From JAYQKL01 sp049890195 (GTDB taxonomy: Bacteria > Pseudomonadota > Alphaproteobacteria > RS24), in the NCBI GenBank assembly GCA_049890195.1, contig JBMHBY010000003.1, positions 1 through 64,000 of the forward strand: a DNA stretch of 64,000 nucleotides, read 5' to 3'. Positions 42,049-50,639 of this stretch are shown piece after piece. A model generated the notes under the pieces. The model ran no database searches. It was given only the letters and a program-made list of their open reading frames with translations, and was not told where the DNA came from. The translations under genes were made by a program, and so were the position numbers. Every line of letters begins with the position of its first letter. Within the stretch, counting starts at the first letter, position 1.

Positions 42049-44094
42049 TTATTGCTTTTCCAAACGGGCGGCCTGTTCCGGCGTAAACCAGATCGGGGAG
42101 GACCAGGCCATTTCATAAATCATGTCCGGCATGGTGTTGGTGCAGGTTTGAGGACGTTGCGCATCAGGCTGGTCCGCACATTGCTGCGCGCTCCAGCGTT
42201 GTGAGGGGGTTTCGACGGCCCGCAGATAATAATAGCTGGGCACGGACGGGTCATAATCTGGATCTGTGAAGACCGCGCACAGACGGTCGCCGCCACCGCC
42301 CTCGATATCTATGACCTCGGCGTGCTTGGCGCCGTCCGCGTCCACATAGCCTTTGATCAACTGCAGCCGCGCCAGCGGGTTGCTGAGCGGGTCACGTCTG
42401 GCCTCCAGCCAAAAGCTGACCCCCTGCTCCTGTGCAGGCAGTTCCGACCCCATCGGGGTGCCCTGTGCATAGGCGATCTCCAGCGCGTCCGCCCGGTTGC
42501 ACATGTCCGCCGGAAACGTGCCGGCAAAAAACCTCGGCTCAATGCGCGGACCGGATGTGGCGAATGCCTCTCGCCGTTTCATGCCGTGGAAGATTGCATC
42601 ACGTGACCTTTCGGTCGCGTAAACACCGGCCAAACCGCCCGGGTTTGAGACCAGCCGGTTAAACCGCCCCAACGCCGCCTCCTCCAGACGGCCTTCAAGC
42701 GTCGTTTCATAAGCGATATGACCGTGCCAATTATCCTCCGCCACATGCCCGGCCGCTCCCAAATGCGTGTCCGTGCTGCCGATAAACCCGAAGCTGTAGG
42801 GGTTGACGCCATGCTGAGCCTGCTCAACCAAGCCCTCAAGCAGGGCGCCGCGGGCAAAGTCACGCGACGACAGGCAATAGCCTTTGTAGAAATTGTCGCT
42901 TGCGTCAAAATCAGCATCGGAACATTCCGGGCTGTTGGATTTGAAAATCAACGGCGTGTAGCCACTATACTCGATTGTGGTGATTTCATCCCCAAGCTGG
43001 CGGATCGCCTCGACATCACACAGCTCATCCACATCCCCCAGAATATCGGTCACCCGGTTCAGGCATTCGGACGTCCCTTTGTGTTGGGTGATTTCCATCA
43101 GCCGGTCAAAAGCCCGCCGCAGCTGGCGTCCGGCATCCTGACTTGCGGCCGAATAGCCTTCCAGCTCCCGCGGGTTGAAGGCATTGCCGCCAGCAATATT
43201 GGAATTGTGCGGTATCGACAGCACATCGCAGTCCTCCATACCGTTGCGGCACACCTCCTCGTAAAAGGACAGCAGGGCGGGCGGGCGATGGAACTCGCGC
43301 ACGGTTGCGGCCAGGTCAGGGACAGCGGCGTTTTTATAAATCGTGTTGCGGTGCAGGTGCATGGCATTGGTGCTGCGCGTATATTCATAGCCGACAAAGG
43401 CCGTAAACCCGCAGGCCGCGCTTTTGTCATCGGCCGCTTCCGCAGCGTCTATAATTTGCTGCCAAACGCGTTTGTCAGCCTCCACACAGTCCGCAAAGTC
43501 TTCTCCACAAACCTCGGGAAAGCGTGTCGGGCGCGGCTTGGCGGCCTCACTCATGAAAACCCGAACCCCTTTTTCACCGCCGGCCCTGAAGGTTTGGCAC
43601 AAACCACTGTCATATCCGGGAAAGGCCCCTGGCGTGCGGCAGATATACCCCTCACCGAACGTGTCGGAATGGTCCGTGACCGCCACAAAATCAAGCGGGC
43701 GCATCAGCTGCAGGGATTTCTCCGTCCCACCATCCGGTGACGGCAACACCACGCGCTTCCCTTTGGCGAAGCGGTAGGCATCCCTGGGCATCAGCCGCGT
43801 CCCGTCGGGGTAGGCATCCGCCGACAAGGCAGTATGCACATGCAAGTCACCAAAATAGGCTTTTTTGGTCGGGTGCTGTTCGGCGCACGGTGTCCGCGCC
43901 TCGCTGTAGTCAAAACCAGGGTTAAATCCGAATGCATATTCCGCCGGGCTGGATTTTACCGAGGTCGGCGCTTGGATCTCCAATGACTTGTCGAGCGGAT
44001 ATTTGGTAATGTTGCCCAGGATGATATACCCACCCACAAGAACAATCAGGGATGCGACAGCAATCAGGGTTTTGCGGTATTTGATGGTGGACAT
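42049..44094 (-). CDS. DUF3604 family protein, membrane-anchored
   Basis: A 681-residue protein with an N-terminal anchor (residues 9-29, LIAVASLIVLVGGYIILG) and a PHP-like DUF3604 domain: AYFGDLHVHTALSADAYPDGT, LDFVAVTDHSDTFGEG, SIPHNSNIAGG, FGFIGSTDTHLGAAGH and ATSGPRIEPRFFAGTF. Several paired cysteines suggest periplasmic disulfides. It is about 75 residues longer than the copy at 19773 and clearly diverged from it. It sits in the operon 45980-40717, between a SnoaL-like protein and the DUF1214-like protein. A metal-dependent hydrolase role is likely; the substrate is unknown. Confidence 0.85.
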   Translation of the reverse strand: MSTIKYRKTLIAVASLIVLVGGYIILGNITKYPLDKSLEIQAPTSVKSSPAEYAFGFNPGFDYSEARTPCAEQHPTKKAYFGDLHVHTALSADAYPDGTRLMPRDAYRFAKGKRVVLPSPDGGTEKSLQLMRPLDFVAVTDHSDTFGEGYICRTPGAFPGYDSGLCQTFRAGGEKGVRVFMSEAAKPRPTRFPEVCGEDFADCVEADKRVWQQIIDAAEAADDKSAACGFTAFVGYEYTRSTNAMHLHRNTIYKNAAVPDLAATVREFHRPPALLSFYEEVCRNGMEDCDVLSIPHNSNIAGGNAFNPRELEGYSAASQDAGRQLRRAFDRLMEITQHKGTSECLNRVTDILGDVDELCDVEAIRQLGDEITTIEYSGYTPLIFKSNSPECSDADFDASDNFYKGYCLSSRDFARGALLEGLVEQAQHGVNPYSFGFIGSTDTHLGAAGHVAEDNWHGHIAYETTLEGRLEEAALGRFNRLVSNPGGLAGVYATERSRDAIFHGMKRREAFATSGPRIEPRFFAGTFPADMCNRADALEIAYAQGTPMGSELPAQEQGVSFWLEARRDPLSNPLARLQLIKGYVDADGAKHAEVIDIEGGGGDRLCAVFTDPDYDPSVPSYYYLRAVETPSQRWSAQQCADQPDAQRPQTCTNTMPDMIYEMAWSSPIWFTPEQAARLEKQ

Positions 44095-44097
44095 GGT

Positions 44098-44622
44098 CTA
44101 GTCCAAATTCCTTTGCAGGCTTTCAATCAGCAGTTTTTTCATCGGCTTGACCCAACCCTCTTTGAGCTTGGGGCTGAGCAGGCCGGCCGCCTCCAGATCG
44201 TCACAGATCCGCATCTGATGGCCGAGGTCGAACATGTCGTGCTGGTGCGAGAACATGCCGTCGCCGGCATAGGTGATGAACGAGACGCCCGGCGACTGGA
44301 AATACTCGCCGTTTTCACGCCGCCCGGGGCCGCGGTTCCACCAGCGGGTGATGATCTTGTCGCCGTTGATCGCATAGCCCTCATACGGGAAGGTCCATTC
44401 CTCAAACCCGCCCATATCATCTCCATAATGGGTCGCCTTGATTTCAGCCCGACCGACCGCCTTGGTGACACGCACACCGGCATACTCGCAAATGTACTCG
44501 GCATCCTCCGTATAGGTCTCATCGACATAAAAGGTCCAGTCCGTCACCTCGGACGCCTGGTCGTGATGCGATATGAGCCGTTCTGCGGCGGCCCTAACCT
44601 CGGCTTCTGAAAATTTACCCAT
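44098..44622 (-). CDS. SnoaL/NTF2-like protein
   Basis: A 174-residue protein with the alpha+beta cone of the NTF2 fold: EAEVRAAAERLISHHDQASEVTDWTFYVDETYTEDAEY, then GRAEIKATHYGDDMGGFEEWTFPYEGYAINGDKIITRWWNRGPGRR and SFITYAGDGMFSHQHDMFDLG. Such proteins act as isomerases, hydrolases, cyclases or ligand binders. It ends three bases before the DUF3604 gene start, so the two are coupled in the operon. One of five NTF2-like proteins in the window. Confidence 0.8.
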   Translation of the reverse strand: MGKFSEAEVRAAAERLISHHDQASEVTDWTFYVDETYTEDAEYICEYAGVRVTKAVGRAEIKATHYGDDMGGFEEWTFPYEGYAINGDKIITRWWNRGPGRRENGEYFQSPGVSFITYAGDGMFSHQHDMFDLGHQMRICDDLEAAGLLSPKLKEGWVKPMKKLLIESLQRNLD

Positions 44623-44654
44623 TGAAAGTCACTCCCTCCTAAAGACGACTCACG

Positions 44655-45554
44655 TCAGGCCTGTACCTGACATGCCGCGACAACCTGCCTGATGGTGTCC
44701 TTGATGCGGTTGCGGCCATAACCCAACTCACCGTTTTCAGGTTCAAAACTGACCGTCGCATTGCGGCCGGCAAACATGATGGCGTCCGGCAAAAGCGGAT
44801 GCTCGTCAGCCAAAACAGGCAGATCCTGCGGATTGCCGACCGCATCACAGAACATTTCAAAATAGGTCTTCCAATCGAGGTTCTCATCCCCGATCAAATA
44901 AGCTTTGCCGTTTTTCCCGTCCTCCAGCGCACCCAGGATCGCCTCGGCGCAGGACAGGCTGGAAATATGGTTGGTGCCGCCCTGCGGCGCAAACAGCGGC
45001 ACGCCCTCCATCTGCCCGGCGGCATAACCGACAATGAATTGCAGATGCTCGACCGGCACACCCGGCACGGTGCCGAGAATGAACGGGGCGTTCAATACAC
45101 AGACCTTGCAGCTGTCATCCGCCAGCGTAAGCGCCGCCTGATCGGTCAGGTGACGCGAGCGGACATACGTGTTGGTCTCAATCTTTTCCGGCGACACCAG
45201 CGGATAAAAGCTGCTGACATGCACCAGCGACTTGATGCCACCGGCTTTTGCCGCCGCCATGAAGGCCGGCGCCCGCTCACCGTTTGCCAGAAGGTAAAAT
45301 TCATCATGGTCAGCCCCCTCCGGCACATAACGGATGTCAGCGCCGGCTGCAAAAACCAGCGCGTCAAAGCCGTCAAACATGGCCGGATCGGCGTCCTGAT
45401 TGACATAATCATGGCTGATATGAGGGAAATCCGCCGCAACGCCGGTTGTTGCCGGTTTGCGCGACATCAACGTCACCTTGTGACCTTTTGATTGCATCAG
45501 GCGTGCCGTTTCCGCACCGACCAGACCGGTTCCGCCTGCTATAAGCACTTTCAT
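44655..45554 (-). CDS. NAD(P)-binding epimerase/reductase (extended or atypical SDR)
   Basis: A 299-residue Rossmann protein. MKVLIAGGTGLVGAETARLMQSKGHKVTLMSR is a standard N-terminal NAD(P) motif; FDALVFAAGADIRY and LVHVSSFYPL follow. The catalytic region (SPEKIETNTYVRSRHLTDQAALTLAD) keeps no clear YxxxK; a Tyr is replaced by Thr-Tyr-Val-Arg-Ser. The fold matches NAD-dependent epimerase and NmrA-like proteins. It follows a SnoaL-like gene by nine bases in the 45980-40717 operon. The reaction is not predictable. Confidence 0.82.
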   Translation of the reverse strand: MKVLIAGGTGLVGAETARLMQSKGHKVTLMSRKPATTGVAADFPHISHDYVNQDADPAMFDGFDALVFAAGADIRYVPEGADHDEFYLLANGERAPAFMAAAKAGGIKSLVHVSSFYPLVSPEKIETNTYVRSRHLTDQAALTLADDSCKVCVLNAPFILGTVPGVPVEHLQFIVGYAAGQMEGVPLFAPQGGTNHISSLSCAEAILGALEDGKNGKAYLIGDENLDWKTYFEMFCDAVGNPQDLPVLADEHPLLPDAIMFAGRNATVSFEPENGELGYGRNRIKDTIRQVVAACQVQA

Positions 45555-45563
45555 TGTTGCCTC

Positions 45564-45980
45564 CTATGCTGTTTGCGGCGGTCTTTGCCCGCCGCAGAGA
45601 ATATCCGTCACCTTTTCCGTATCCATATACTCTTTGAGTTTGAATATCTTGCCGTCTTTGAAAAGGAACAGAAAATGGTACTGGTTACGATACATCTGGC
45701 CGGACACATGCCGGCCTTCGCTGAAAGCCTCGACCGCCACGCGGTCCCCTTCCGCCGTCATGCCGGTGATTGTGAACTTCAGACCGTCCGGGAAGGTCTC
45801 GTAAATCTGCCCTGCAAACGCCTTGATTTCGGCTTTCGAGGTGTCACCGGAAATCAGGGTCTCCCCGGATGTCCAGACCCCGCCATCATCATGATAAAGG
45901 TTTATGAACCCCTCCACATCGCCTTGCGACATGCAGCTGATGAACGTTTCCACCGTTTTTTTATTCTGGGTCCCAGACAT
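45564..45980 (-). CDS. SnoaL-like protein
   Basis: A 138-residue NTF2-fold protein: TVETFISCMSQGDVEGFINLYHDDGGVWTSGETL, then AEIKAFAGQIYETFPDGLKFTITGMTAEGDRVAVEAFSEGRHVSG and FLFLFKDGKIFKLKEYMDT, a typical SnoaL pattern. ATG 45980 is preceded by GGAGGG at six bases, so the upstream in-frame ATGs are not used. It is the first gene of the operon running to 40717, and the shared operator at 46044 lies 64 bases upstream. Confidence 0.85.
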   Translation of the reverse strand: MSGTQNKKTVETFISCMSQGDVEGFINLYHDDGGVWTSGETLISGDTSKAEIKAFAGQIYETFPDGLKFTITGMTAEGDRVAVEAFSEGRHVSGQMYRNQYHFLFLFKDGKIFKLKEYMDTEKVTDILCGGQRPPQTA

Positions 45981-46043
45981 GCCTGCCCTCCGCAACATGT
46001 TCCCAAAAGTATATGACTGCAATCCGGACTTGGCGAGTCTTAT

Positions 46044-46064
46044 ATGAACGGCGTTCGGAAATCA
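46044..46064. promoter_or_regulatory. Shared operator motif, copy B
   Basis: ATGAACGGCGTTCGGAAATC plus one base. The part GAACG-G-CGTTC is a perfect palindrome. The site overlaps the stop codon of the gene at 46062 and lies upstream of the operon beginning at 45980. It matches copy A (26186) and copy C (47647) at about 16 of 21 positions. Confidence 0.7.
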
Positions 46065-46631
46065 GTCCCCCGACGGCTTGAATGGTCCGGGCGCAAACAG
46101 TTTAAGCAGTTCATATGACGGGTCAGCGGTTCCGGGCACCCCGATATGCACCCCGTCAATCATCGGGTGGTCCAGCATGACCGCTGACGGGTCACTGACA
46201 TAAACCCAGTCGGCGTCGATTGACCGGCTGAGGAACTTCCACACGCCGTCCCGCTTCTCATATTTGTCGAAATAACGCCCGCCGATCAGCACATCAAACC
46301 CGGCAGCCTCCGGTTCGGGCTTCACCTTGTGGAAGGCGATGATGTAGGTCTCGCCCTCGGCATAATCTGGGCGGCTGTCGTCAAACAGGATGTTGTGGGT
46401 CGTCACATTGTGATGCAGGATGGCCATCGGCTTTTGGATTTCCGGCAGCATGTCGATGAACTCCATCGCCGCCCCTTTGAAAAAGCTGCCATGATCATCA
46501 TAGGCGTCCTCATGATAAAGCGAGCGCATCAACTCATGGTCATGCCGGTCCGCAGCGCGGCAATAGATCTGCACCAAATCACGGATGGCATCCTTGTCAA
46601 GCAGGCGTTGAAGTTGGGCATTTTGGTCCAT
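46062..46631 (-). CDS. SnoaL-like protein
   Basis: A 189-residue protein: LLDKDAIRDLVQIYCRAADRHDHELMRSLYHEDAYDDHGSF at the N terminus, with the conserved Tyr, Asp and His of the SnoaL_4 cavity, and ILHHNVTTHNILFDDSRPDYAEGETYIIAFHKV with GGRYFDKYEKRDGVWKFLSRSIDADWVY later. GGAGGAG precedes ATG 46631. The catalytic-looking D/H/Y arrangement resembles scytalone-dehydratase- and ketosteroid-isomerase-like enzymes. It follows an SDR gene by 22 bases on the same strand. Confidence 0.85.
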   Translation of the reverse strand: MDQNAQLQRLLDKDAIRDLVQIYCRAADRHDHELMRSLYHEDAYDDHGSFFKGAAMEFIDMLPEIQKPMAILHHNVTTHNILFDDSRPDYAEGETYIIAFHKVKPEPEAAGFDVLIGGRYFDKYEKRDGVWKFLSRSIDADWVYVSDPSAVMLDHPMIDGVHIGVPGTADPSYELLKLFAPGPFKPSGD

Positions 46632-46653
46632 TGCGGTCTCCTCCGGGCAGGTG

Positions 46654-47487
46654 TCAAAGGTCGTTGCGCATGTGCTGTGGCAGGGGTGACTCATTGCGGT
46701 TTTGGCGCGACAACATGGCGATGCTCCAACGCAGGGGCAGCAGGTTGACGAGATAGCACAGCGCTTTGTAGAACCCGCCCATCACATAAACCGGGCCTGC
46801 GTTGTCCATGACCCGACGGAAGCTCTCCCGGCAGATTGCGTCGCCATCCAGCCACATATATTTCGGCATTTTGTCCATGATGGCACGGTTGCCGGCCACA
46901 TCATGAAACTCCGTATACACAAAGCCCGGACACAGGGCCTGCACATGCACGCCATACTGCTTGTATTCGCTGTACAAAGCCTGTGAAAATTTGACGACAT
47001 AGCTCTTGATCGGCCCGTAAAGCGTGCCGTTGGGCACACCGGGAATGAGACCGGCCACAGACGCAACATTGACAATCCGTCCATATCCGCGTTTGCGCAT
47101 GTGCGGACCGAAAATATGCACCAATTTGCTGGGGGCCGTCAGCATGACCTGAAGCAGATCCGCCTGCGCCTCCCAGCGGGCCATGTCAAAACCGCCCGGG
47201 ACTGTATAGCCGGCATTGTTGAGCAGAAAATCGATCTGCAAACCGGCCTGCTCTATATCATCGGCCAGCTTTTGCGGCGTTTGCGGGTCGCTGAGGTCAT
47301 GGGCAAAACAATGCACAGCAATCTGATGGGCGGCTGTCAATTCCGCCGCCAATTCATCCAGCCTGTCCTTGCGCCGCGCCGTCAGAACCAAATCAAACCC
47401 GTTTTCGGCCAATACCCTGGCATAGTGCAGGCCAATGCCCGCTGATGCGCCCGTCACCAAGGCCGTTCGATTTGTGCTGTCGCTCAT
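46654..47487 (-). CDS. Short-chain dehydrogenase/reductase
   Basis: A 277-residue classical SDR: TGASAGIG at the N terminus, NNAGYT, the serine strand NVASVAG and YGPIK (GTLYGPIKSYVVKF) are all intact. The C-terminal tail has a hydrophobic stretch, as in DltE/COG0300 enzymes. ATGs at 47490 and 47487 are adjacent; GGGAGGGG fits the second better. It is divergent from the SDR at 47708, with the shared operator between them, and is the first gene of a two-gene unit with the SnoaL-like gene at 46062. Confidence 0.9.
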   Translation of the reverse strand: MSDSTNRTALVTGASAGIGLHYARVLAENGFDLVLTARRKDRLDELAAELTAAHQIAVHCFAHDLSDPQTPQKLADDIEQAGLQIDFLLNNAGYTVPGGFDMARWEAQADLLQVMLTAPSKLVHIFGPHMRKRGYGRIVNVASVAGLIPGVPNGTLYGPIKSYVVKFSQALYSEYKQYGVHVQALCPGFVYTEFHDVAGNRAIMDKMPKYMWLDGDAICRESFRRVMDNAGPVYVMGGFYKALCYLVNLLPLRWSIAMLSRQNRNESPLPQHMRNDL

Positions 47488-47646
47488 CATTCCCCTCCCA
47501 TTACCTGCAAAAAGCTTAGGCACGAAAGCACGCGGAGACAAGAAGGAAATCAAACCCGTAAGTGCAGAAACATAAATCCGCCCTTATGGGGAGTTATCCA
47601 TAATTGCCGGGGAAAACGGTTGACAGACGCGCATCTATGTTTTTTT

Positions 47647-47667
47647 CTGAACGGAGTTCGGAAATTA
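47647..47667. promoter_or_regulatory. Shared operator motif, copy C
   Basis: CTGAACGGAGTTCGGAAATT plus one base, 41 bases before the SDR start at 47708. TTGACA at 47620-47625 could be the -35 element, which would place the operator over the -10 or transcription start. It matches copies A and B closely. Confidence 0.7.
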
Positions 47668-47707
47668 TTTCTAATGAGTTTCCAGGGAAATATGAGAGGG
47701 GTAGAAA

Positions 47708-48580
47708 ATGTCTGACAAAAAAACAGCATTCATCACCGGCGCGGCCATGGGCATGGGTGCACTGATGGCCAGAACCTTGGCCGACCGCGGGTGGGAGGTC
47801 TATGCCGGTGTGGTTCCGGGCGCGGACACATCCGAACTTGTGCCACATGACGGCGTCACAGCCATTGAGCAGGACGTCACCGACACTGACTCGGTCAACA
47901 AGAGTGCGGAGGAGGTCGACAAGCTGCTGGACGGGCGCGGGCTGGATCTTCTGGTCAACAATGCCGGCATCGCCAATATGGGTATCGGGGTCATTGAAGG
48001 TTGCGACATAGAACGCGGCAAATTCATGTTTGAGGTCAACACTTGGGGGCAGGTGCGGGTCGTTCAGGCTTTTCTGCCTTTCATCCGCCGCGGCGAACCG
48101 GGCCGGGTCATCAATTACGCCTCGGGCGCGGTGCGCGCCAACCCTCCCGGATCCGGGCTTTACAACATGTCCAAACATGCCGTCAGCGGCATGACCCTGA
48201 CGATGCGACATGAGTTGGCCTGTTTCGGCGTTCAGGTGACCTCCATCGAACCGGGTTCGGTCGATACCCACATGACCAAAGACCCCTATGAAACAACCAA
48301 AAACCTTTGGCGTGAAATCCCCAAGAAAGTGGCAGAGGTCTATCAACCCTATCTTGAGGAATGCACGACCAAGGTGCTGCCCAGCAATATTGTCGAGAAA
48401 GGCAATAAGCCCGAATACATCGTCAACACCGTGCTGGACCTTCTGAAAGTCAAAACCTGGAAGCCAAGCTACATGGTCGGCAAGGATGTCAGAGGGTTTA
48501 CGCTGTTCCAGAAGCTTCTGCCGGCTTTGACATTTGAGAAAATCATCCAGAACGAATTTAAGGTGCCGAGGAAATCATGA
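47708..48580 (+). CDS. Short-chain dehydrogenase/reductase
   Basis: A 290-residue classical SDR: TGAAMGMG nucleotide-binding motif, NNAGIAN, the strand INYASGA and YNMSK (GLYNMSKHAVSGM) are present. It resembles the 11-beta-hydroxysteroid/17-beta-type branch of SDRs with a longer C-terminal lid. GAGAGGGG lies before the ATG. Its stop overlaps the ALDH start by four bases (ATGA), so alcohol and aldehyde oxidation are coupled. The shared operator C is just upstream. Confidence 0.9.
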   Translation: MSDKKTAFITGAAMGMGALMARTLADRGWEVYAGVVPGADTSELVPHDGVTAIEQDVTDTDSVNKSAEEVDKLLDGRGLDLLVNNAGIANMGIGVIEGCDIERGKFMFEVNTWGQVRVVQAFLPFIRRGEPGRVINYASGAVRANPPGSGLYNMSKHAVSGMTLTMRHELACFGVQVTSIEPGSVDTHMTKDPYETTKNLWREIPKKVAEVYQPYLEECTTKVLPSNIVEKGNKPEYIVNTVLDLLKVKTWKPSYMVGKDVRGFTLFQKLLPALTFEKIIQNEFKVPRKS

Positions 48581-49983
48581 GCAACATCACATCGCAATTC
48601 GCCAAACTCAAAGCCGGCGCCGTCGCCATGCGGACGACATCTGCGGCCGAACGCAACGCCCTTTTAAGGAAACTCTGGGAGTCGCTGGTTGACCATCAGG
48701 AAGAGATTTTCGCCGCCGCCAAGCTGGAGCGCCGCAGCCATAAGCTGGATGCCGCCGCCGAGCTGGTCATGATCAAGGGGGAAATCGATTTCATCGCCAA
48801 AAACCTGAAAAAATGGGTGAAGCCGAAAAAGGTGCCAAATTCCCTGGCGACCATGGGCAAACGCTGCGAAATCCGCCATGACCCAAAAGGTGTGGTGCTC
48901 AACCTGTCGGCCTGGAACGCGCAGATTGCTGAATGTTTCATACCGGCCATTGCCGCGATTGCCGCCGGCAACACCATCGCCATCAAGCCGTCAGAGCTGG
49001 CACCGCATTCGGCGCAGGTTGTTGAGGATATCGTCAATGAGGTGTTCACCGACGAGCAGGTCGCCGTTTTTCAGGGTGACGCAGCTGTTGCACAAGAGCT
49101 CTTGGCCCAGCCTTTCAACCATATCTACTACACGGGCGGCTATACGGTCGGCGCTCTGGTCATGAAGGCCGCCGCCGACCATTTCGCCTCCATCACCCTT
49201 GAAATGGGCGGCAAATCACCGGTCATCATCGACAAATCGGCAAATCTCGACGACACCGCGACCAAGCTGTCCTGGGGTCGTGTCATGAATGCCGGCCAGG
49301 TCTGCATTGCGCCGGAATATGTCGTCGCCCATGAAAGTGTGGCCGATGAGCTTGTCGAAAAGCTCAAGGTCAAAATGGTCGAGCAGTACAACCCCACCGG
49401 GGCAGGGTTTGAAAACTCCGAAAACATGAACTGCATCATCAATGACCGGCATCACCAACGCATTGTCGGGTTGATTGACGATGCCGTTGCCAAAGGGGCG
49501 ACGGTTGCGTTCGGCGGCAACAATTTCCCCGAGTCACGGATCATCGAACCGACCATTCTGACAAATGTCAGTGAGAACATGGACATCATGCAGCAGGAGG
49601 TTTTCGGGCCTGTGCTGGCTGTGATGACCTTCAAGGAGCGTGAGGAACTGCCGGAGATCATTTCGCGGCGCCCGAACCCGCTCGCCTATTACGTCTATTG
49701 CACCGACAAGGACAATATCGATTATTTCCTGAGCATCTGCAATTCAGGCTCGGCGGTCGTCAACAATAACTGCATCCAGTCGGGCACCAACCCGCATTTG
49801 CCGTTTGGCGGCACCGGCGCGTCCGGCATGGGGCGCATCGGCGGCTATCGCGGCTTTGAGGAAATGTCGAACGCCCGTTCCGTTGTGCATCAGCCGCTCG
49901 ACCGGTTCCGCAATTTCCTGATCAATCTGCCGCCTTATTCCAAGCGCTATGAAGGGTTGATCATGAGCGGCATCAAAAAATAG
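48577..49983 (+). CDS. Aldehyde dehydrogenase (coniferyl-aldehyde/class 3-like)
   Basis: A 468-residue ALDH of the shorter class-3-like branch: LNLSAWNAQIAECFIPAIAAIAAGN, catalytic Glu in TLEMGGKSPVII and nucleophile Cys in NAGQVCIAPEYV, with FGGTGASGMGRIGGYRGFEEMS at the end. It converts an aldehyde to an acid, probably the product of the coupled SDR. Translationally coupled to the gene at 47708. It differs clearly from the ALDH at 34694. Confidence 0.92.
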   Translation: MSNITSQFAKLKAGAVAMRTTSAAERNALLRKLWESLVDHQEEIFAAAKLERRSHKLDAAAELVMIKGEIDFIAKNLKKWVKPKKVPNSLATMGKRCEIRHDPKGVVLNLSAWNAQIAECFIPAIAAIAAGNTIAIKPSELAPHSAQVVEDIVNEVFTDEQVAVFQGDAAVAQELLAQPFNHIYYTGGYTVGALVMKAAADHFASITLEMGGKSPVIIDKSANLDDTATKLSWGRVMNAGQVCIAPEYVVAHESVADELVEKLKVKMVEQYNPTGAGFENSENMNCIINDRHHQRIVGLIDDAVAKGATVAFGGNNFPESRIIEPTILTNVSENMDIMQQEVFGPVLAVMTFKEREELPEIISRRPNPLAYYVYCTDKDNIDYFLSICNSGSAVVNNNCIQSGTNPHLPFGGTGASGMGRIGGYRGFEEMSNARSVVHQPLDRFRNFLINLPPYSKRYEGLIMSGIKK

Positions 49984-50012
49984 GTCGGTCACGACCCTGG
50001 CCGCGCCCTCAC

Positions 50013-50510
50013 CTATTCCTCAACATAGGTGAACGGGCCGGGCACATGTCCGCCGCCTAGCTGGTAATGGGTCAGATTGTGATTGTCCTGCAGGAACACC
50101 TGCTCATACACACGTGTATAGCGTGAGCTTTTGATGCGCCAGTTCCCCGCATCATCCAGCATGTATTCGTCAACATACTCCGACGCCCCGACCGTCACCT
50201 TATTGTCTTCGGCCAAATTCATCGCGTAATCCACCAAGCGCCACTGGCCTGTCGCGGTGGTCGGGGACACAATGTCAATCACCGGCATGGTCACAGAGTG
50301 GCAGGACACCAGCTTGTCATGGAAGGCGTATTTCATGGCGGTCAGGATTTCCTCCCGCCCGGTCGCGGAAAAGCGATAGCTGCCGCCGAAATAATCAATG
50401 CTGGCATCCTCGGTGAAAATGCGCTCCAACACAGCCAAGTCGCAACTGTCAATCGCCCGGCAATAGCTGTATTTCACACGCTTGATGCGCTCCATTTCTA
50501 CAAGATCCAT
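50013..50510 (-). CDS. SnoaL-like protein
   Basis: A 165-residue NTF2-fold protein: MERIKRVKYSYCRAIDSCDLAVLERIFTEDASIDYFGG with the cavity Tyr and Asp of the SnoaL_4 group, VSCHSVTMPVIDIVSPTTATGQWRLVDYA, and WRIKSSRYTRVYEQVF at the end. ATG 50510 follows a GGGGG stretch at a suitable distance; the frame extends upstream but without support. It is convergent with the ALDH gene and divergent from the RidA gene. Confidence 0.85.
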   Translation of the reverse strand: MDLVEMERIKRVKYSYCRAIDSCDLAVLERIFTEDASIDYFGGSYRFSATGREEILTAMKYAFHDKLVSCHSVTMPVIDIVSPTTATGQWRLVDYAMNLAEDNKVTVGASEYVDEYMLDDAGNWRIKSSRYTRVYEQVFLQDNHNLTHYQLGGGHVPGPFTYVEE

Positions 50511-50639
50511 TTTTAACCCCCTCTCGCATGAGCCCAAAATATTGTTTAAATCACCATAAATACTGTAACCTCAGGACAGGAATGACAACAATAATCGTTT
50601 CCAATTTTCCTGATAAAAACACGACACCGGAGTTGAAAA

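Noticed and set aside
47594..48346. 250-codon open frame on the minus strand
   Set aside because: Antisense to a classical SDR with intact catalytic motifs; would also cover the operator at 47647.
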